A stretch of 64,000 bases of DNA, from NCBI RefSeq assembly GCF_004104355.1, contig NZ_RJLM01000001.1, forward strand, positions 1 through 64,000. Direction: 5' to 3'. The notes under the pieces were generated by a model. The model worked only from the letters and a program-made list of their open reading frames with translations, searched no databases and had not been told where the DNA came from. The DNA is from Photobacterium chitinilyticum. Lineage in GTDB: Bacteria > Pseudomonadota > Gammaproteobacteria > Enterobacterales > Vibrionaceae. Made by a program: the position numbers and the translations under genes. Numbering within the stretch: position 1 is the stretch's first letter; each line of letters starts with the position of its first letter. This document shows positions 18,090-27,254 of this stretch, piece by piece.

Positions 18090-19784
18090 TTAAGACTCAA
18101 GCGAAAAGCTTAAGGCGACTTCACAGCCAGAGCCTTGGGTGGTATTAATCTTCAGTTCACCATTCAGGCGTGATGCCCGTTCTGTCATGATTGCCAGACC
18201 ATAGTGATTGAGTTTTTCGTTGGCAGGGTCAAACCCTTCTCCATCGTCGTTGATCTTGATGTTAACTTGATCGCCGTCCTGATTACAGGAAACAATAATC
18301 TCGTCAGCTTCTGCATGCTTGATCGCATTGAGTACGGCTTCCCTGATCAGCTGCAATAAATGGACCTGGTGGTGAGCATCTAAATTTAATGATGATAAAT
18401 GGTTATCTATGATGAGCATAGCATCGGTTTGCTCATCAAGAGGCTTTAACATTTCAACGAGAGCTTCGCCAAAATTGGCTTCTTTGATTGTCAGCCTGAA
18501 CGTACTGAGTAACTCCCGTAGCTGAGTATAGGCACCCGACAGGCCACTATCGATATCCGTAATAATCTGCATGGCACTCTCAGTCTCGTTCTTGCCGAGT
18601 TGTCTTTTCAACAACGTCATCTGAATTTTAAGATATGACAACGATTGTGCCAGTGAGTCGTGAAGCTCACGGGCAATGGTAGCCCGCTCTTCCATCAGCA
18701 ATAATTGCTCTGCTTGCTTTTGCGCTCGATTGTAATAGATCCCCCGTCCCAGTGTACGGGCAATATTGTCGATCAGGTTTTTGTCCGGGCAGGGCAGGGT
18801 GTACTGCCACCAAAGCTGGCCGAGAACCTGGCCGTCAAGTTCCAAATCTTGGTAGTGCCATTGTTGTTTTTCAGACGGTGTGCCTGTGATGATTTCGGTG
18901 TTTACGCCGTTGTTTTCGTCAATAACCAGCTTGGTTGCAGTTAAGCCTTCTATTTCAATGAGGGTATCGAGCATGGCCGAAAAATTCTGTGATGACAGGC
19001 GGCTTACCGAAAGCTCCTGAGAGCAGTTGTAAAGTACCTGCAATGATTCGTTGGCGTGGCGCAGGCGGCGGGTTTTCTCGTCTACTGATTTTTCTAAATC
19101 CCGATAAAGTTTTTCGAGCTCTGAAGCCATTTTAGAAAACGTTCCGGCCAGGGTGCCGAGTTCGTTATCGCTTTGTACATCCAGGCTGACATCAAAGTGA
19201 CCGCTTTGTACCTGTTCGCTGGCCGCTACCAGCTGGTTGAGCGGAGAGACAATCTTTCGCTGGGTAAAGTGGATTGTGAAAAGGGCTACAATCAGGATCA
19301 AGCTTAGCCCTATCCCCCCTGCGATTGAAAGCACCTGAAGCTTAATGACGGAAAACTCCTGAAGTTCAAATACAAACTTATCGATTCTGTCGACAAAATT
19401 GGCAACTTCGTTGAGAAAAAGCTGTTTTTCACCATTATCGAGTAGTGGATGTAGGTTTTCCCACTGGCCGATGAGATTGTAGTAGTGGACCTTGATATCA
19501 GTGGGTACAGTCCAGTGCTCCAAAGCTGCCATAGATGGTGAGAAAAGAGATTGTTCGAATTGGTCGAGGTGTTCAGAAAGCTGAGTGGAGCCGGTCTGGA
19601 TATCATAGGCCAGACGGTAGCTCTGCATTCGTAGGGATCCGGATACGTTTACGGCTTCTGCATCGTTGAGGCTGGATGCCAGTGTCAACAGTGCGAAGCT
19701 GGTCGTGGTAACTGATAGCAGCAGGATTGCCAGCATAGCGCGGGCAATAGTTGTCGTAACGGGCTTGAGCGGCCGATTTTGCAC
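18090..19784 (-). CDS. narQ: Nitrate/nitrite sensor histidine kinase NarQ
   Basis: 564 residues. Two membrane segments (about 14-36 and 150-172) enclose a periplasmic sensor with the nitrate-binding P-box around residues 42-60 (LNDAEAVNVSGSLRMQ). A HAMP linker, a coiled region and a GAF-like central part follow, then a HisKA_3 domain with phospho-acceptor H375 in ARELHDSLAQS, and an ATPase domain with DDGEGFDP. It senses nitrate and nitrite outside the inner membrane and phosphorylates NarP. Confidence 0.94.
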   Translation of the reverse strand: MQNRPLKPVTTTIARAMLAILLLSVTTTSFALLTLASSLNDAEAVNVSGSLRMQSYRLAYDIQTGSTQLSEHLDQFEQSLFSPSMAALEHWTVPTDIKVHYYNLIGQWENLHPLLDNGEKQLFLNEVANFVDRIDKFVFELQEFSVIKLQVLSIAGGIGLSLILIVALFTIHFTQRKIVSPLNQLVAASEQVQSGHFDVSLDVQSDNELGTLAGTFSKMASELEKLYRDLEKSVDEKTRRLRHANESLQVLYNCSQELSVSRLSSQNFSAMLDTLIEIEGLTATKLVIDENNGVNTEIITGTPSEKQQWHYQDLELDGQVLGQLWWQYTLPCPDKNLIDNIARTLGRGIYYNRAQKQAEQLLLMEERATIARELHDSLAQSLSYLKIQMTLLKRQLGKNETESAMQIITDIDSGLSGAYTQLRELLSTFRLTIKEANFGEALVEMLKPLDEQTDAMLIIDNHLSSLNLDAHHQVHLLQLIREAVLNAIKHAEADEIIVSCNQDGDQVNIKINDDGEGFDPANEKLNHYGLAIMTERASRLNGELKINTTQGSGCEVALSFSLES

Positions 19785-19904
19785 TGAAAATCCTTTCTTT
19801 TTATTAACGATTACAGCTGACTGTAAATCAATTGGTTAGGCTATTAATTGAACTATAGTTGTAATGGTCGTAGACAATATTGTGAGGGTTGTCATTTCTG
19901 TTTC

Positions 19905-19918
19905 TTGATCCAAAACAA
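19905..19918 (+). promoter_or_regulatory. FNR-like site upstream of napF
   Basis: TTGATCCAAAACAA matches the FNR consensus TTGAT-N4-ATCAA with one mismatch. It lies in the narQ/napF intergenic space, fitting anaerobic control of nap. Confidence 0.65.
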
Positions 19919-19968
19919 TTTTACCCCCTAATTAGCCCTAACTGGGTATTTAAGCATTTATTACGGGA

Positions 19969-19987
19969 TTTACACTTACCGTGTAAA
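19969..19987. repeat. Inverted repeat TTTACAC/GTGTAAA in the narQ-nap control region
   Basis: Perfect seven-base arms around a five-base centre, about 110 bases before napF. The spacing does not fit the 7-2-7 NarP heptamer layout, so the binding protein is not known. Confidence 0.5.
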
Positions 19988-20094
19988 AAGATGACGGGTT
20001 ATGAACAGCTTTTAAGTGTTTAAGACCATGTCTATGCATCAACAACAACCCGTAATGTGTATTTTATTCATATTACTTTACGAAAGGTAAGCGA

Positions 20095-20586
20095 ATGTTT
20101 GACCGTACTCGCCGAAATCTACTCTCTCGGCGTCGCACACCAGCATTACAGCGAATGCCCTGGGTTGTTGACGAAGATACATTTGTCGATAGCTGTACCC
20201 GCTGTAACAAGTGTATCAGTGCATGTGAAACACAGATTATTGTCAAAGGCGATGGCGGTTTTCCTACCGTCGACTTTACACACGGTGAATGTACTTTCTG
20301 TACCCGTTGTGCCGAAGTATGTCCTGAAATGCTGTTCCGCCCTACTACGGAGCAACCTTGGGATATAAAAGCGCAAATCAATGCCAGCTGCTTGGCTCAG
20401 AACAAAATTGAATGCAGAAGTTGCGGAGATATGTGCGAGGTACAGGCGATTCGATTCAAGCTACAAGTGGGTGGTGTCGCACTACCTGAGCTTGATACGG
20501 ACGTATGTAATGGTTGTGGGGCTTGCTTGTCTGTTTGCCCGGCTTCAGCCATCAGTATGCTCACGACAGAATTAGAAGAGAAATAG
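20095..20586 (+). CDS. napF: Ferredoxin-type protein NapF
   Basis: 163 residues with three clear 4Fe-4S cysteine sets: C34-C37-C40-C44, C66-C69-C72-C76 and C138-C141-C144-C148, plus extra cysteines between. NapF is cytoplasmic, binds NapA before export and helps its iron-sulfur or molybdenum maturation. AAAGGT precedes the start. It is the first gene of a napFDABC operon, the order known in vibrios; napE, napG and napH are absent. Confidence 0.95.
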   Translation: MFDRTRRNLLSRRRTPALQRMPWVVDEDTFVDSCTRCNKCISACETQIIVKGDGGFPTVDFTHGECTFCTRCAEVCPEMLFRPTTEQPWDIKAQINASCLAQNKIECRSCGDMCEVQAIRFKLQVGGVALPELDTDVCNGCGACLSVCPASAISMLTTELEEK

Positions 20587-20589
20587 CTT

Positions 20590-20862
20590 ATGGCACAAGA
20601 GGAAGTACACATTTCGAGCCTGGTTGTTCATGTTAAACCTGAATATCTAGATGTGGTAAAAGCTCAAATACTTGAATTGCCAAATACCGAGATTCACGGC
20701 GAAAGTGAAGAGGGGAAAATCATTGTAGTTCTGGAGACAGCTAATCAGGGTTACGTGACGGACACCATCGATAAAATCAATAACTTAGAACATGTTTTAA
20801 TAACTTTTTTAGTGTATCACCAAATTGAACACTTTGATTCGCAATCTGAGGATGATTCATGA
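20590..20862 (+). CDS. napD: NapA signal-peptide chaperone NapD
   Basis: 90 residues, ferredoxin-like fold. NapD binds the twin-arginine leader of NapA in the cytoplasm and holds back export until the cofactor is in place. Typical motifs are [12 protein letters not shown] at the start and [12 protein letters not shown]. It begins three bases after napF and overlaps napA by four bases (ATGA), so translation is coupled. Confidence 0.94.
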   Translation: MAQEEVHISSLVVHVKPEYLDVVKAQILELPNTEIHGESEEGKIIVVLETANQGYVTDTIDKINNLEHVLITFLVYHQIEHFDSQSEDDS

Positions 20863-23345
20863 AAATGACAAGACGTGCGTTTGTTAAGGCAAACGCCGCT
20901 GCATCAGCTGCAGCTGTAGCTGGTATTACGTTACCAGCATCAGCAACTAACTTAATTGTTAGTTCTGATGAAACCAAAATTAAATGGGATAAAGCGCCTT
21001 GTCGTTTTTGTGGTACAGGTTGTTCGGTACTGGTTGGTACGCAGAACGGTCGTGTTGTTGCAACCCAGGGTGATCCGGAAGCACCAGTCAACAAGGGCCT
21101 GAACTGTATTAAAGGCTATTTCCTGTCGAAGATCATGTACGGTAAAGACCGTCTGCAAACACCGATGCTACGTATGAAGAACGGTAAGTTTGACAAAGAT
21201 GGTGATTTCCAGCCGGTATCTTGGGATCAGGCATTTGACGTGATGGCTGATAAATGGAAAGCGGCACTGAAGAAGCAAGGCCCGTCGGGTGTTGGTATGT
21301 TCGGCTCAGGCCAGTGGACGGTAATGGAAGGCTATGCCGCTTCAAAAATGATGAAGGCGGGCTTCCGCTCAAACAATATCGATCCAAATGCTCGTCACTG
21401 TATGGCATCTGCTGTTGGTGGCTTTATGCGTACCTTTGGTATTGATGAGCCTATGGGCTGTTATGATGACTTCGAGCATGCCGATGCGTTTGTGCTTTGG
21501 GGCTCAAACATGGCCGAAATGCACCCGGTACTCTGGACACGTATTACTGATCGCCGTCTAAGTAATCCTCATGTAAAAGTAAACGTGTTGTCTACCTATT
21601 ATCACCGTTCATTCGAACTGGCTGATAACGGAATGATTTTCGAACCTCAGACTGACTTGGCCATTGCCAACTTCATCGCCAACTACATCATTCAGAACGA
21701 TGCGGTAAACTGGGACTTCGTCAATAAGCATACTCACTTCAAGCGTGCAACGACAGATATCGGTTACGGCTTGCGTGATGAGCACCCGCTTCAGCAAAAG
21801 GCAGAAAACCCTAACGTTGGCAAAATGCATCCAATGAGCTTTGAGGAATATAAAGCATCGGTTGCAGAGTACACGGTAGAAAAAGCCTCGAAAATGTCAG
21901 GCGTTTCCGAAGAGAAACTTCTGGAGATGGCTAAGCAGTACGCCGATCCGAAAATCAAGGTCATGTCACTGTGGACCATGGGTATGAACCAACACACCCG
22001 CGGTGTGTGGATGAACAGCCTGGTTTACAACATTCACTTGCTAACCGGTAAAATCTCTCAGCCGGGTAACAGCCCGTTCTCGCTAACAGGCCAGCCGTCT
22101 GCATGTGGTACGGCGCGTGAAGTAGGTACGTTCTCTCACCGTCTTCCTGCGGACATGGTAGTTAAAAATCCTAAGCACCGTGCAATCGCCGAGAAAATCT
22201 GGAAACTGCCTGAAGGCACCATTCCACCGAAGCCTGGCTACCATGCCGTTGTTCAGGATCGCATGCTTAAAGACGGTAAGCTAAATGCTTACTGGGTAAT
22301 GTGTAACAACAACATGCAGGCTGGACCGAACATTAATGAAGAGCGACTTCCTGGCTACCGTAACCCAGAAAACTTCATTGTTTGCTCTGACCCATATCCA
22401 ACAGCAACAGCTCAGGCTTCTGATCTGATTTTGCCAACCGCAATGTGGGTAGAGAAAGAAGGTGCCTACGGTAATGCCGAGCGTCGTACTCAGGCATGGT
22501 ATCAGCAGGTTGAAGCTCAGGGTGATGCGAAGTCTGACTTGTGGCAGCTGATGGAGTTCTCCAAGCGCTTCACGATTGAAGAAGTGTGGGGTGAGGATCT
22601 ACTTGCGAAAATGCCTGAATATCGCGGTAAGAGTATGTATGAAGTGCTGTTCCGTAATGGCCAGGTTGATAAGTTCCCGCTTTCTGAAGCGCAAGAGCTT
22701 AACGATGATGCCAAGGCTCAGGGTTTCTATCTGCAAAAAGGCCTGTTCGAAGAATACGCTGCATTTGGTCGCGATCATGGTCATGACCTGGCTCCGTACG
22801 ATGTTTATCATCAGGTACGCGGTCTGCGCTGGCCTGTTGTTGACGGCAAAGAGACTAAGTGGCGCTTTGTCGAAGGATCTGATCCATATGTACCTGCTGG
22901 CGAAGGCTATCGTTTTTACGGTAAACCAGATGGCAAGGCAAATATCATCTTTGCACCGTTTGAACCAGCACCAGAAACGCCAGATAAAGACTACGACATG
23001 TGGCTATGTACTGGTCGAGTGCTTGAGCACTGGCATACAGGGACGATGACTCGTCGTGTTCCTGAGCTGTATAAAGCAGTACCTGATGCGGTGTGTTACA
23101 TCCACCCAGATGATGCCCAGTCACGTGGCCTTCGTCGCGGAGATGAAGTGCTGCTTGCATCACGTCGTGGTGAAGTTCGTTGTCGAGTTGAGACCCGAGG
23201 TCGTAACCGTCCACCAGTTGGCTTGGTTTTCGTTCCTTTCTTTGATGCTCGTATTTTGGTTAATAAGCTGATTTTGGATGCCACGGATCCGCTGTCTAAG
23301 CAGACAGACTTCAAGAAGTGCCCAATCAAGATCACCAAAGTATAA
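20859..23345 (+). CDS. napA: Periplasmic nitrate reductase catalytic subunit NapA
   Basis: 828 residues. It reduces nitrate to nitrite in the periplasm with a Mo-bis-MGD cofactor and one 4Fe-4S cluster. The twin-arginine signal TRRAFVK lies at residues 4-10 with a cleavage site near 29. Cluster cysteines are C48, C51, C55 and C83, and the molybdenum ligand is C181 in [18 protein letters not shown] and the C-terminal molybdopterin-binding region are intact. Electrons come from NapB and NapC, encoded downstream. Confidence 0.97.
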   Translation: MKMTRRAFVKANAAASAAAVAGITLPASATNLIVSSDETKIKWDKAPCRFCGTGCSVLVGTQNGRVVATQGDPEAPVNKGLNCIKGYFLSKIMYGKDRLQTPMLRMKNGKFDKDGDFQPVSWDQAFDVMADKWKAALKKQGPSGVGMFGSGQWTVMEGYAASKMMKAGFRSNNIDPNARHCMASAVGGFMRTFGIDEPMGCYDDFEHADAFVLWGSNMAEMHPVLWTRITDRRLSNPHVKVNVLSTYYHRSFELADNGMIFEPQTDLAIANFIANYIIQNDAVNWDFVNKHTHFKRATTDIGYGLRDEHPLQQKAENPNVGKMHPMSFEEYKASVAEYTVEKASKMSGVSEEKLLEMAKQYADPKIKVMSLWTMGMNQHTRGVWMNSLVYNIHLLTGKISQPGNSPFSLTGQPSACGTAREVGTFSHRLPADMVVKNPKHRAIAEKIWKLPEGTIPPKPGYHAVVQDRMLKDGKLNAYWVMCNNNMQAGPNINEERLPGYRNPENFIVCSDPYPTATAQASDLILPTAMWVEKEGAYGNAERRTQAWYQQVEAQGDAKSDLWQLMEFSKRFTIEEVWGEDLLAKMPEYRGKSMYEVLFRNGQVDKFPLSEAQELNDDAKAQGFYLQKGLFEEYAAFGRDHGHDLAPYDVYHQVRGLRWPVVDGKETKWRFVEGSDPYVPAGEGYRFYGKPDGKANIIFAPFEPAPETPDKDYDMWLCTGRVLEHWHTGTMTRRVPELYKAVPDAVCYIHPDDAQSRGLRRGDEVLLASRRGEVRCRVETRGRNRPPVGLVFVPFFDARILVNKLILDATDPLSKQTDFKKCPIKITKV

Positions 23346-23436
23346 GTAATCGAATGATATCAGCGGTGATTGCCCATGATATGCGATTGGGTAGTCACTC
23401 TCTTGACTCGAATTTAGCCATTAGGCGGAGAATACA

Positions 23437-23901
23437 ATGAAACGACTAGTTTTAGCGGTCATGGCTGTAGGTATGTTGTTAGCCGGTGCCGCACAGAGTG
23501 CAGAAGAACTTCATAACCCGGGCGGTATTGGCGGAGTAGAATCATTGCGTGGTGTCAGCGAGCTGGAAGCAACGCGCGCAGCCGATGATTTCAAACGTTA
23601 TCCTCGCGATCAGGGCACGATTGATAGCGATTATGTCTACCAGCCACCTTTGGTACCGCACACCATTCGAAACTATGAAGTGTCACTGAATGCCAATAAG
23701 TGTCTGGCTTGCCATAGCTGGAAGAATGCTAATGAAATGGGCGCAACTAAAATCAGTGTGACTCATTACCAAACGCGTGAGGGTCAGGTGCTTTCAGATG
23801 TTTCACCTCGTCGTTACTTCTGTCTGCAGTGCCACGTGCCTCAGGCAGATGCTAAGCCATTAGTTGAAAATGACTTCCAACGTGTTGATGCGCTGCGCTA
23901 G
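23437..23901 (+). CDS. napB: Diheme cytochrome c NapB
   Basis: 154 residues. A signal peptide (1-21) precedes a small periplasmic cytochrome with two heme sites, CLACH (C89-H93) and CLQCH (C129-H133); H75 and H110 are likely axial ligands. NapB passes electrons from NapC to NapA. A GGCGGAG ribosome site precedes ATG 23437. Confidence 0.95.
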   Translation: MKRLVLAVMAVGMLLAGAAQSAEELHNPGGIGGVESLRGVSELEATRAADDFKRYPRDQGTIDSDYVYQPPLVPHTIRNYEVSLNANKCLACHSWKNANEMGATKISVTHYQTREGQVLSDVSPRRYFCLQCHVPQADAKPLVENDFQRVDALR

Positions 23902-23931
23902 TTATAGCCATTAATTAAAGAGAGGCTATAG

Positions 23932-24507
23932 ATGAATATTTTAAAAGCATTTTGGCGCCGGTTAACGTCACCAAGTAAGGTTGCGGTTGGTCTGGTGTTG
24001 TTTATGGGCTTTATGGGCGGTTTACTGTTCTGGGGTGCATTCAATACTGGTATGGAAGCGACAAATACCGAAGAATTTTGTTCGGGCTGTCATGCGCCGA
24101 TTGTAAAAGAAATTCGTGAAACGGTTCACTTTGCCAACCGCTCAGGGGTTCGAGCAATCTGTTCTGACTGCCACGTACCGCATAACTGGACAGATAAGAT
24201 TGTTCGCAAGGTGCAGGCATCGAAAGAGCTGGTGGCATTTGCTATGGGAACGATTGGTACCGAAGAGAAGTTCAAGGAACGACGGGGCTATCTGGCGAAC
24301 CGGGAATGGCACCGAATGAAAGAAAATGATTCTCAGGAATGTCGAAACTGCCATAACTTTGAATACATGGACTTTTCGGAGCAGGGCCCTCGTAGTGTGA
24401 AACAACACTCCACGGCACTGGCTTCGGGTGAGAAAACCTGTGTAGACTGTCATAAAGGTATTGCGCATAAGCTACCTGATATGAAAAACGTTGAAGGCTG
24501 GCAGTAA
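23932..24507 (+). CDS. napC: Membrane tetraheme cytochrome c NapC
   Basis: 191 residues with an N-terminal membrane anchor (about 17-37) and four CXXCH heme sites: C50-H54, C77-H81, C137-H141 and C170-H174. It takes electrons from quinol and gives them to NapB. NapC/NirT family, normal length. AGAGAGG precedes the ATG. Confidence 0.95.
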   Translation: MNILKAFWRRLTSPSKVAVGLVLFMGFMGGLLFWGAFNTGMEATNTEEFCSGCHAPIVKEIRETVHFANRSGVRAICSDCHVPHNWTDKIVRKVQASKELVAFAMGTIGTEEKFKERRGYLANREWHRMKENDSQECRNCHNFEYMDFSEQGPRSVKQHSTALASGEKTCVDCHKGIAHKLPDMKNVEGWQ

Positions 24508-24546
24508 AGCCTTATTATCCGGCAATAATATAAAGGTAGGTATACG

Positions 24547-24681
24547 ATGAGTGCATTAGAATCGCTTATCTGGCACACGCTGGGTTATGCCGCAATGCCA
24601 GTGATCATCCTGACGGGATTCGCGGCAGTTGCTGCAATATCTGTAGGGCTTCTGGCTTTAGGTAAAGACAAGAACGCCTAA
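24547..24681 (+). CDS. TIGR02808-type short membrane protein after napC
   Basis: 44 residues, ATG 24547 to TAA 24681, with AAGGTAGG upstream. The sequence starts MSALESLIWHTLGYAAMP and is mostly a single membrane helix (about 19-38) ending in KDKNA. A family of about this size is known directly after napC in Vibrio and Photobacterium (TIGR02808, recalled, not searched); its function is unknown. Its size and place recall NapE, the small membrane protein that heads nap operons in other bacteria. Confidence 0.8.
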   Translation: MSALESLIWHTLGYAAMPVIILTGFAAVAAISVGLLALGKDKNA

Positions 24682-24701
24682 GTCAGTGTTTGCTAATTGA
24701 C

Positions 24702-24730
24702 AAAGCCATGTCGTAAGACATGGCTTTTTT
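24702..24730 (+). terminator. Terminator of the nap operon
   Basis: AAGCCATGTC/GACATGGCTT stem with GTAA loop, then TTTTTT. Confidence 0.93.
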
Positions 24731-24935
24731 ATTGGTTCCGAGGGGGAGCTGATACTCGCTTGAATATCCCTATCAGCATCATACCCATCCAAATTAGGTA
24801 TAGCGGTAGCCACTCCAGAAGAAACTGCCTGAGTAGCGAGCCTTCATACTCTAGCAGCCAAATATCGACCAAGTGCAAGGTGACCATGCTTATTAAGCCA
24901 ATAAAGCTGAATACCAGAAACGATGGCCTATCCAT
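24729..24935 (-). CDS. Small two-span membrane protein, probably Fur-regulated
   Basis: 68 residues from ATG 24935, which has AGAGGAA seven bases upstream; an earlier in-frame ATG at 24962 lacks this. Two hydrophobic stretches (about 7-28 and 38-58) suggest a helical hairpin in the inner membrane with a short charged tail. I do not recognise the family. A Fur-like box overlaps its likely promoter, so expression under iron limitation is expected. It ends at the nap terminator. Confidence 0.65.
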   Translation of the reverse strand: MDRPSFLVFSFIGLISMVTLHLVDIWLLEYEGSLLRQFLLEWLPLYLIWMGMMLIGIFKRVSAPPRNQ

Positions 24936-24970
24936 AAGATTTCCTCTAGAACTATACAGCAAATATAAAT

Positions 24971-24989
24971 CTAAATGGTAATCATTATC
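24971..24989 (-). promoter_or_regulatory. Fur-like box overlapping a promoter
   Basis: The right part TAATCATTATC is exact and 15 of 19 bases match the Fur consensus GATAATGATAATCATTATC. On the minus strand a TTGATA -35 lies within it and a TATATT -10 follows about 18 bases on, leading to the small membrane protein gene at 24935. Confidence 0.65.
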
Positions 24990-25030
24990 AAGTATATTTT
25001 ATTCTTAATTGCTTTGTTTGCAACTTGGAT

Positions 25031-25477
25031 TTAGTTTTGGAGGTATTCTTCAGCCGCCAGAAGCTGGCGGAATTGCTCTGCGCGTTCACGATTGACGCCG
25101 AAATCGGAGTACCCGGTTCGTGATTCGGAGCGAACGATCAGCTCATCACCTTGTAGTTTGATTTCAAAGTCATCGACAAACCCAAAGATTTTACTGCGGC
25201 ACTCTACCCGAATGTAATGATTGCTTTGTTGTCCCAGGCTAGCGCCGGGAAGGGACAGGGCGATGTCTTTGATCGCCAGCCACTGACTCAACCCTTGCTG
25301 GTTCAGTTTGAATGCCGCTAGGCTGAAATCACCTCGCGGTTCAATGGTCGAGACGCAGTTGGGTTTTTCACCACACATATCAACCGTGCGATCTGGCAGT
25401 ACCAGAGCCTCGGTGTCCGCATTTGAGCAGCCAAGTAGTACCAGGCTGGGCAGTAGTAGCAGTAACGGCTTAATCAT
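25031..25477 (-). CDS. DUF1499 lipoprotein
   Basis: 148 residues. The signal peptide ends in lipobox LLGC (C17). The mature part has the DUF1499 signature: PNCVST early, VECRSKIFGFVDDFEI in the middle, and SESRTGYSDFGVNRER near the end. The fold is likely periplasmic and membrane-tethered; function is unknown. It does not appear to share an operon with its neighbours. Confidence 0.87.
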   Translation of the reverse strand: MIKPLLLLLPSLVLLGCSNADTEALVLPDRTVDMCGEKPNCVSTIEPRGDFSLAAFKLNQQGLSQWLAIKDIALSLPGASLGQQSNHYIRVECRSKIFGFVDDFEIKLQGDELIVRSESRTGYSDFGVNRERAEQFRQLLAAEEYLQN

Positions 25478-25553
25478 TTTGCAGTCCTTTGTCTTGAGAG
25501 GAAGCGACCATCAAACGGTTGTGTCTGTCTTTGTGAATACATCAACTTGTTGG

Positions 25554-25910
25554 CTATTGCAGCAGAAATGCGGCAAATCCGCCCCATGAAAGCACAAGCA
25601 GTAGCCAAGGGAGCCAGTGTTGTTTATAGGCAGTCTGGGTTTCAGTGTTAGTTGGTATCTCTTGTTGTGTCTGGGCCTCTTGCTGCATTGGAGCATGCCT
25701 GTCTTTGGTCTGCTTTTTACGCTGCTTATCTCTTTCTCGCGATTTGATTTTTTGTTGCTTCTTGTATTGTTCGATACCCTTTTGAATACCTTGGGCGATA
25801 AGTTTGGTTTGCTCTTTCGTCTGGCCGGGCTTTTGCGTTGCACGGGCAATCTTCAATGCTTCAGCCTGGGTTTCTGGTGATGGGCTTGTTTGCTGGTTTG
25901 GCTTGTTCAT
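25554..25910 (-). CDS. DUF2956 family protein with C-terminal membrane anchor
   Basis: 118 residues. The first 90 are very polar, rich in Gln, Lys and Thr (helical LKIARATQKPGQTKEQTKLIA and a Lys/Arg-rich run), and the end is one membrane helix (about 98-117, WLPWLLLVLSWGGFAAFLL), a tail-anchored layout. The N-terminal pattern fits DUF2956 proteins of vibrios; no role is known. Confidence 0.8.
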   Translation of the reverse strand: MNKPNQQTSPSPETQAEALKIARATQKPGQTKEQTKLIAQGIQKGIEQYKKQQKIKSRERDKQRKKQTKDRHAPMQQEAQTQQEIPTNTETQTAYKQHWLPWLLLVLSWGGFAAFLLQ

Positions 25911-26379
25911 ACTCGGTCCGTTGAGGGTATTTGATATCAGTCTTTTAGGTGATTATACCTTGCTTCAAATGGGTTGTAAGAGTCATTATCAAAATAAAAG
26001 CCATTGAAAATGTAGGAATATTTCAACATGTAATTGATGTGTAACTTCTAATGAATAACTGTCCACCCTCCCTGTAAGGGGTTGATAAATTTATATTTAA
26101 ATGCTGTTTTTGTGCGTTTTATTTCAAGCCCCGTGTTATATGGAATGTGTTATTAAATGTGGAGAAATACGATTTTTATTACCAAAATCGTGATCTTGGC
26201 TACAAGATGAACAATTGATAAGTGCGGTAAAGCACAGAATTAATCACTGTAGGGTTGCGATTGAAGCTAGATGAATTATCGTGTCAGCATAAATAATATA
26301 ACGTGCTACTTTGTTAATGGTTGAAATTGTCAGGCTGAACCTCCATTGCTTATAGATAAATGGTATATGGGGAAACAGT
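25911..26379. other. AT-rich intergenic region
   Basis: No gene seen. It separates the DUF2956 gene (minus) from the DUF2919 gene (plus). An ACGATTTT/AAAATCGT inverted repeat with a seven-base centre lies at 26169-26191. Confidence 0.45.
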
Positions 26380-26841
26380 TTGTTATATCCGATTGATGCT
26401 TATGACAAATATGGTTTGTTAAAACCGTCAGCGATGCTTTGGTTGACATTGGCTTTTAGCGCCAAGGCGTGGGTCGTTTTTATGATGGCCGGTGCGAGCC
26501 GAGAGCAAGGTGCGCGGATTCTTGAGCTTTTATATCCGTTGCGAGAGAACCTGTATTTCGCAATGGCAATAGGGTTACCTGCATTACTGTTAATGTGGCT
26601 AACCGGACAACGATATAAAAATAAAAAACTAATAAATAGACTATGGCAGCACGGGAAGACCATTTTGCTTGCTGCTTATATGACTGATTGTGCTTTGCAA
26701 GTGTATCAACTTTCTCTTATTGATGGTGCTTTCAGCTGGACCCAGGCGGTAAATCTGTTACTGACGCTGTGGTTAAGCGCTTATTTAGCTCGGAGCACCC
26801 GGGTCAGGAATACATTTGCGGATAAGCCCTTGGAGAGGTAA
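26380..26841 (+). CDS. DUF2919 (YfeZ-like) inner membrane protein
   Basis: 153 residues with four hydrophobic segments (about 17-37, 55-76, 91-108, 120-140). The N-terminal YDKYGLLKPS and following membrane parts fit the DUF2919/YfeZ family, function unknown. Translation appears to start at TTG 26380, with GGGGA about nine bases upstream; no ATG lies near. The stop overlaps the next start (TAATG), coupling it to a small periplasmic protein. Confidence 0.75.
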   Translation: MLYPIDAYDKYGLLKPSAMLWLTLAFSAKAWVVFMMAGASREQGARILELLYPLRENLYFAMAIGLPALLLMWLTGQRYKNKKLINRLWQHGKTILLAAYMTDCALQVYQLSLIDGAFSWTQAVNLLLTLWLSAYLARSTRVRNTFADKPLER

Positions 26842-27251
26842 TGCAAATGAATGATTGGAGTAAAGGCCTAGTCCTTTTTAGTGCCTTCTTAAGCCCTCTG
26901 GCTATGGCAGACTGGCTACTGGATGTAAATTTTGAATTATCAAGCGCTGGCAATACGCAAACGGTGAATACTTCATTGTCTTTGTTGCCTGGCGAAGAAA
27001 CCGTATTTTTCGGTACTACCGATGAAAGCAGTAATCCGCGAGAGTTGGTTGGCAGCGCCGAGTTGCTTGAAATATCAGCCGATGAGGTAAAAATTGCGTT
27101 TAAGGTCCAGGAGCGACTGGATGATGGTGCGTGGCGAACGCTGATCTCGCCGACTTTGTCGACGGGGCTGAATTCACCAACCTCATTTGAAACAACGAAC
27201 GGTGACGCAGACGAGCAAGTAAAACTTCAGGTCGAAGTGACCTCTGTGTAA
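26841..27251 (+). CDS. Small periplasmic protein of unknown function
   Basis: 136 residues. A signal peptide (about 1-23, ending LAMA) precedes a mature part rich in beta-forming residues (WLLDVNFELSS, KIAFKVQERL, VKLQVEVTS), so an all-beta domain is likely. There is no cysteine in the mature part. It is translationally coupled to the DUF2919 membrane protein, which suggests they work together. I do not recognise the family. Confidence 0.72.
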   Translation: MQMNDWSKGLVLFSAFLSPLAMADWLLDVNFELSSAGNTQTVNTSLSLLPGEETVFFGTTDESSNPRELVGSAELLEISADEVKIAFKVQERLDDGAWRTLISPTLSTGLNSPTSFETTNGDADEQVKLQVEVTSV

Positions 27252-27254
27252 TCG

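Noticed and set aside
19922-19950. NarP heptamer pair upstream of napF
   Set aside because: TACCCCC and CTGGGTA resemble heptamers but are 13 bases apart, not two.
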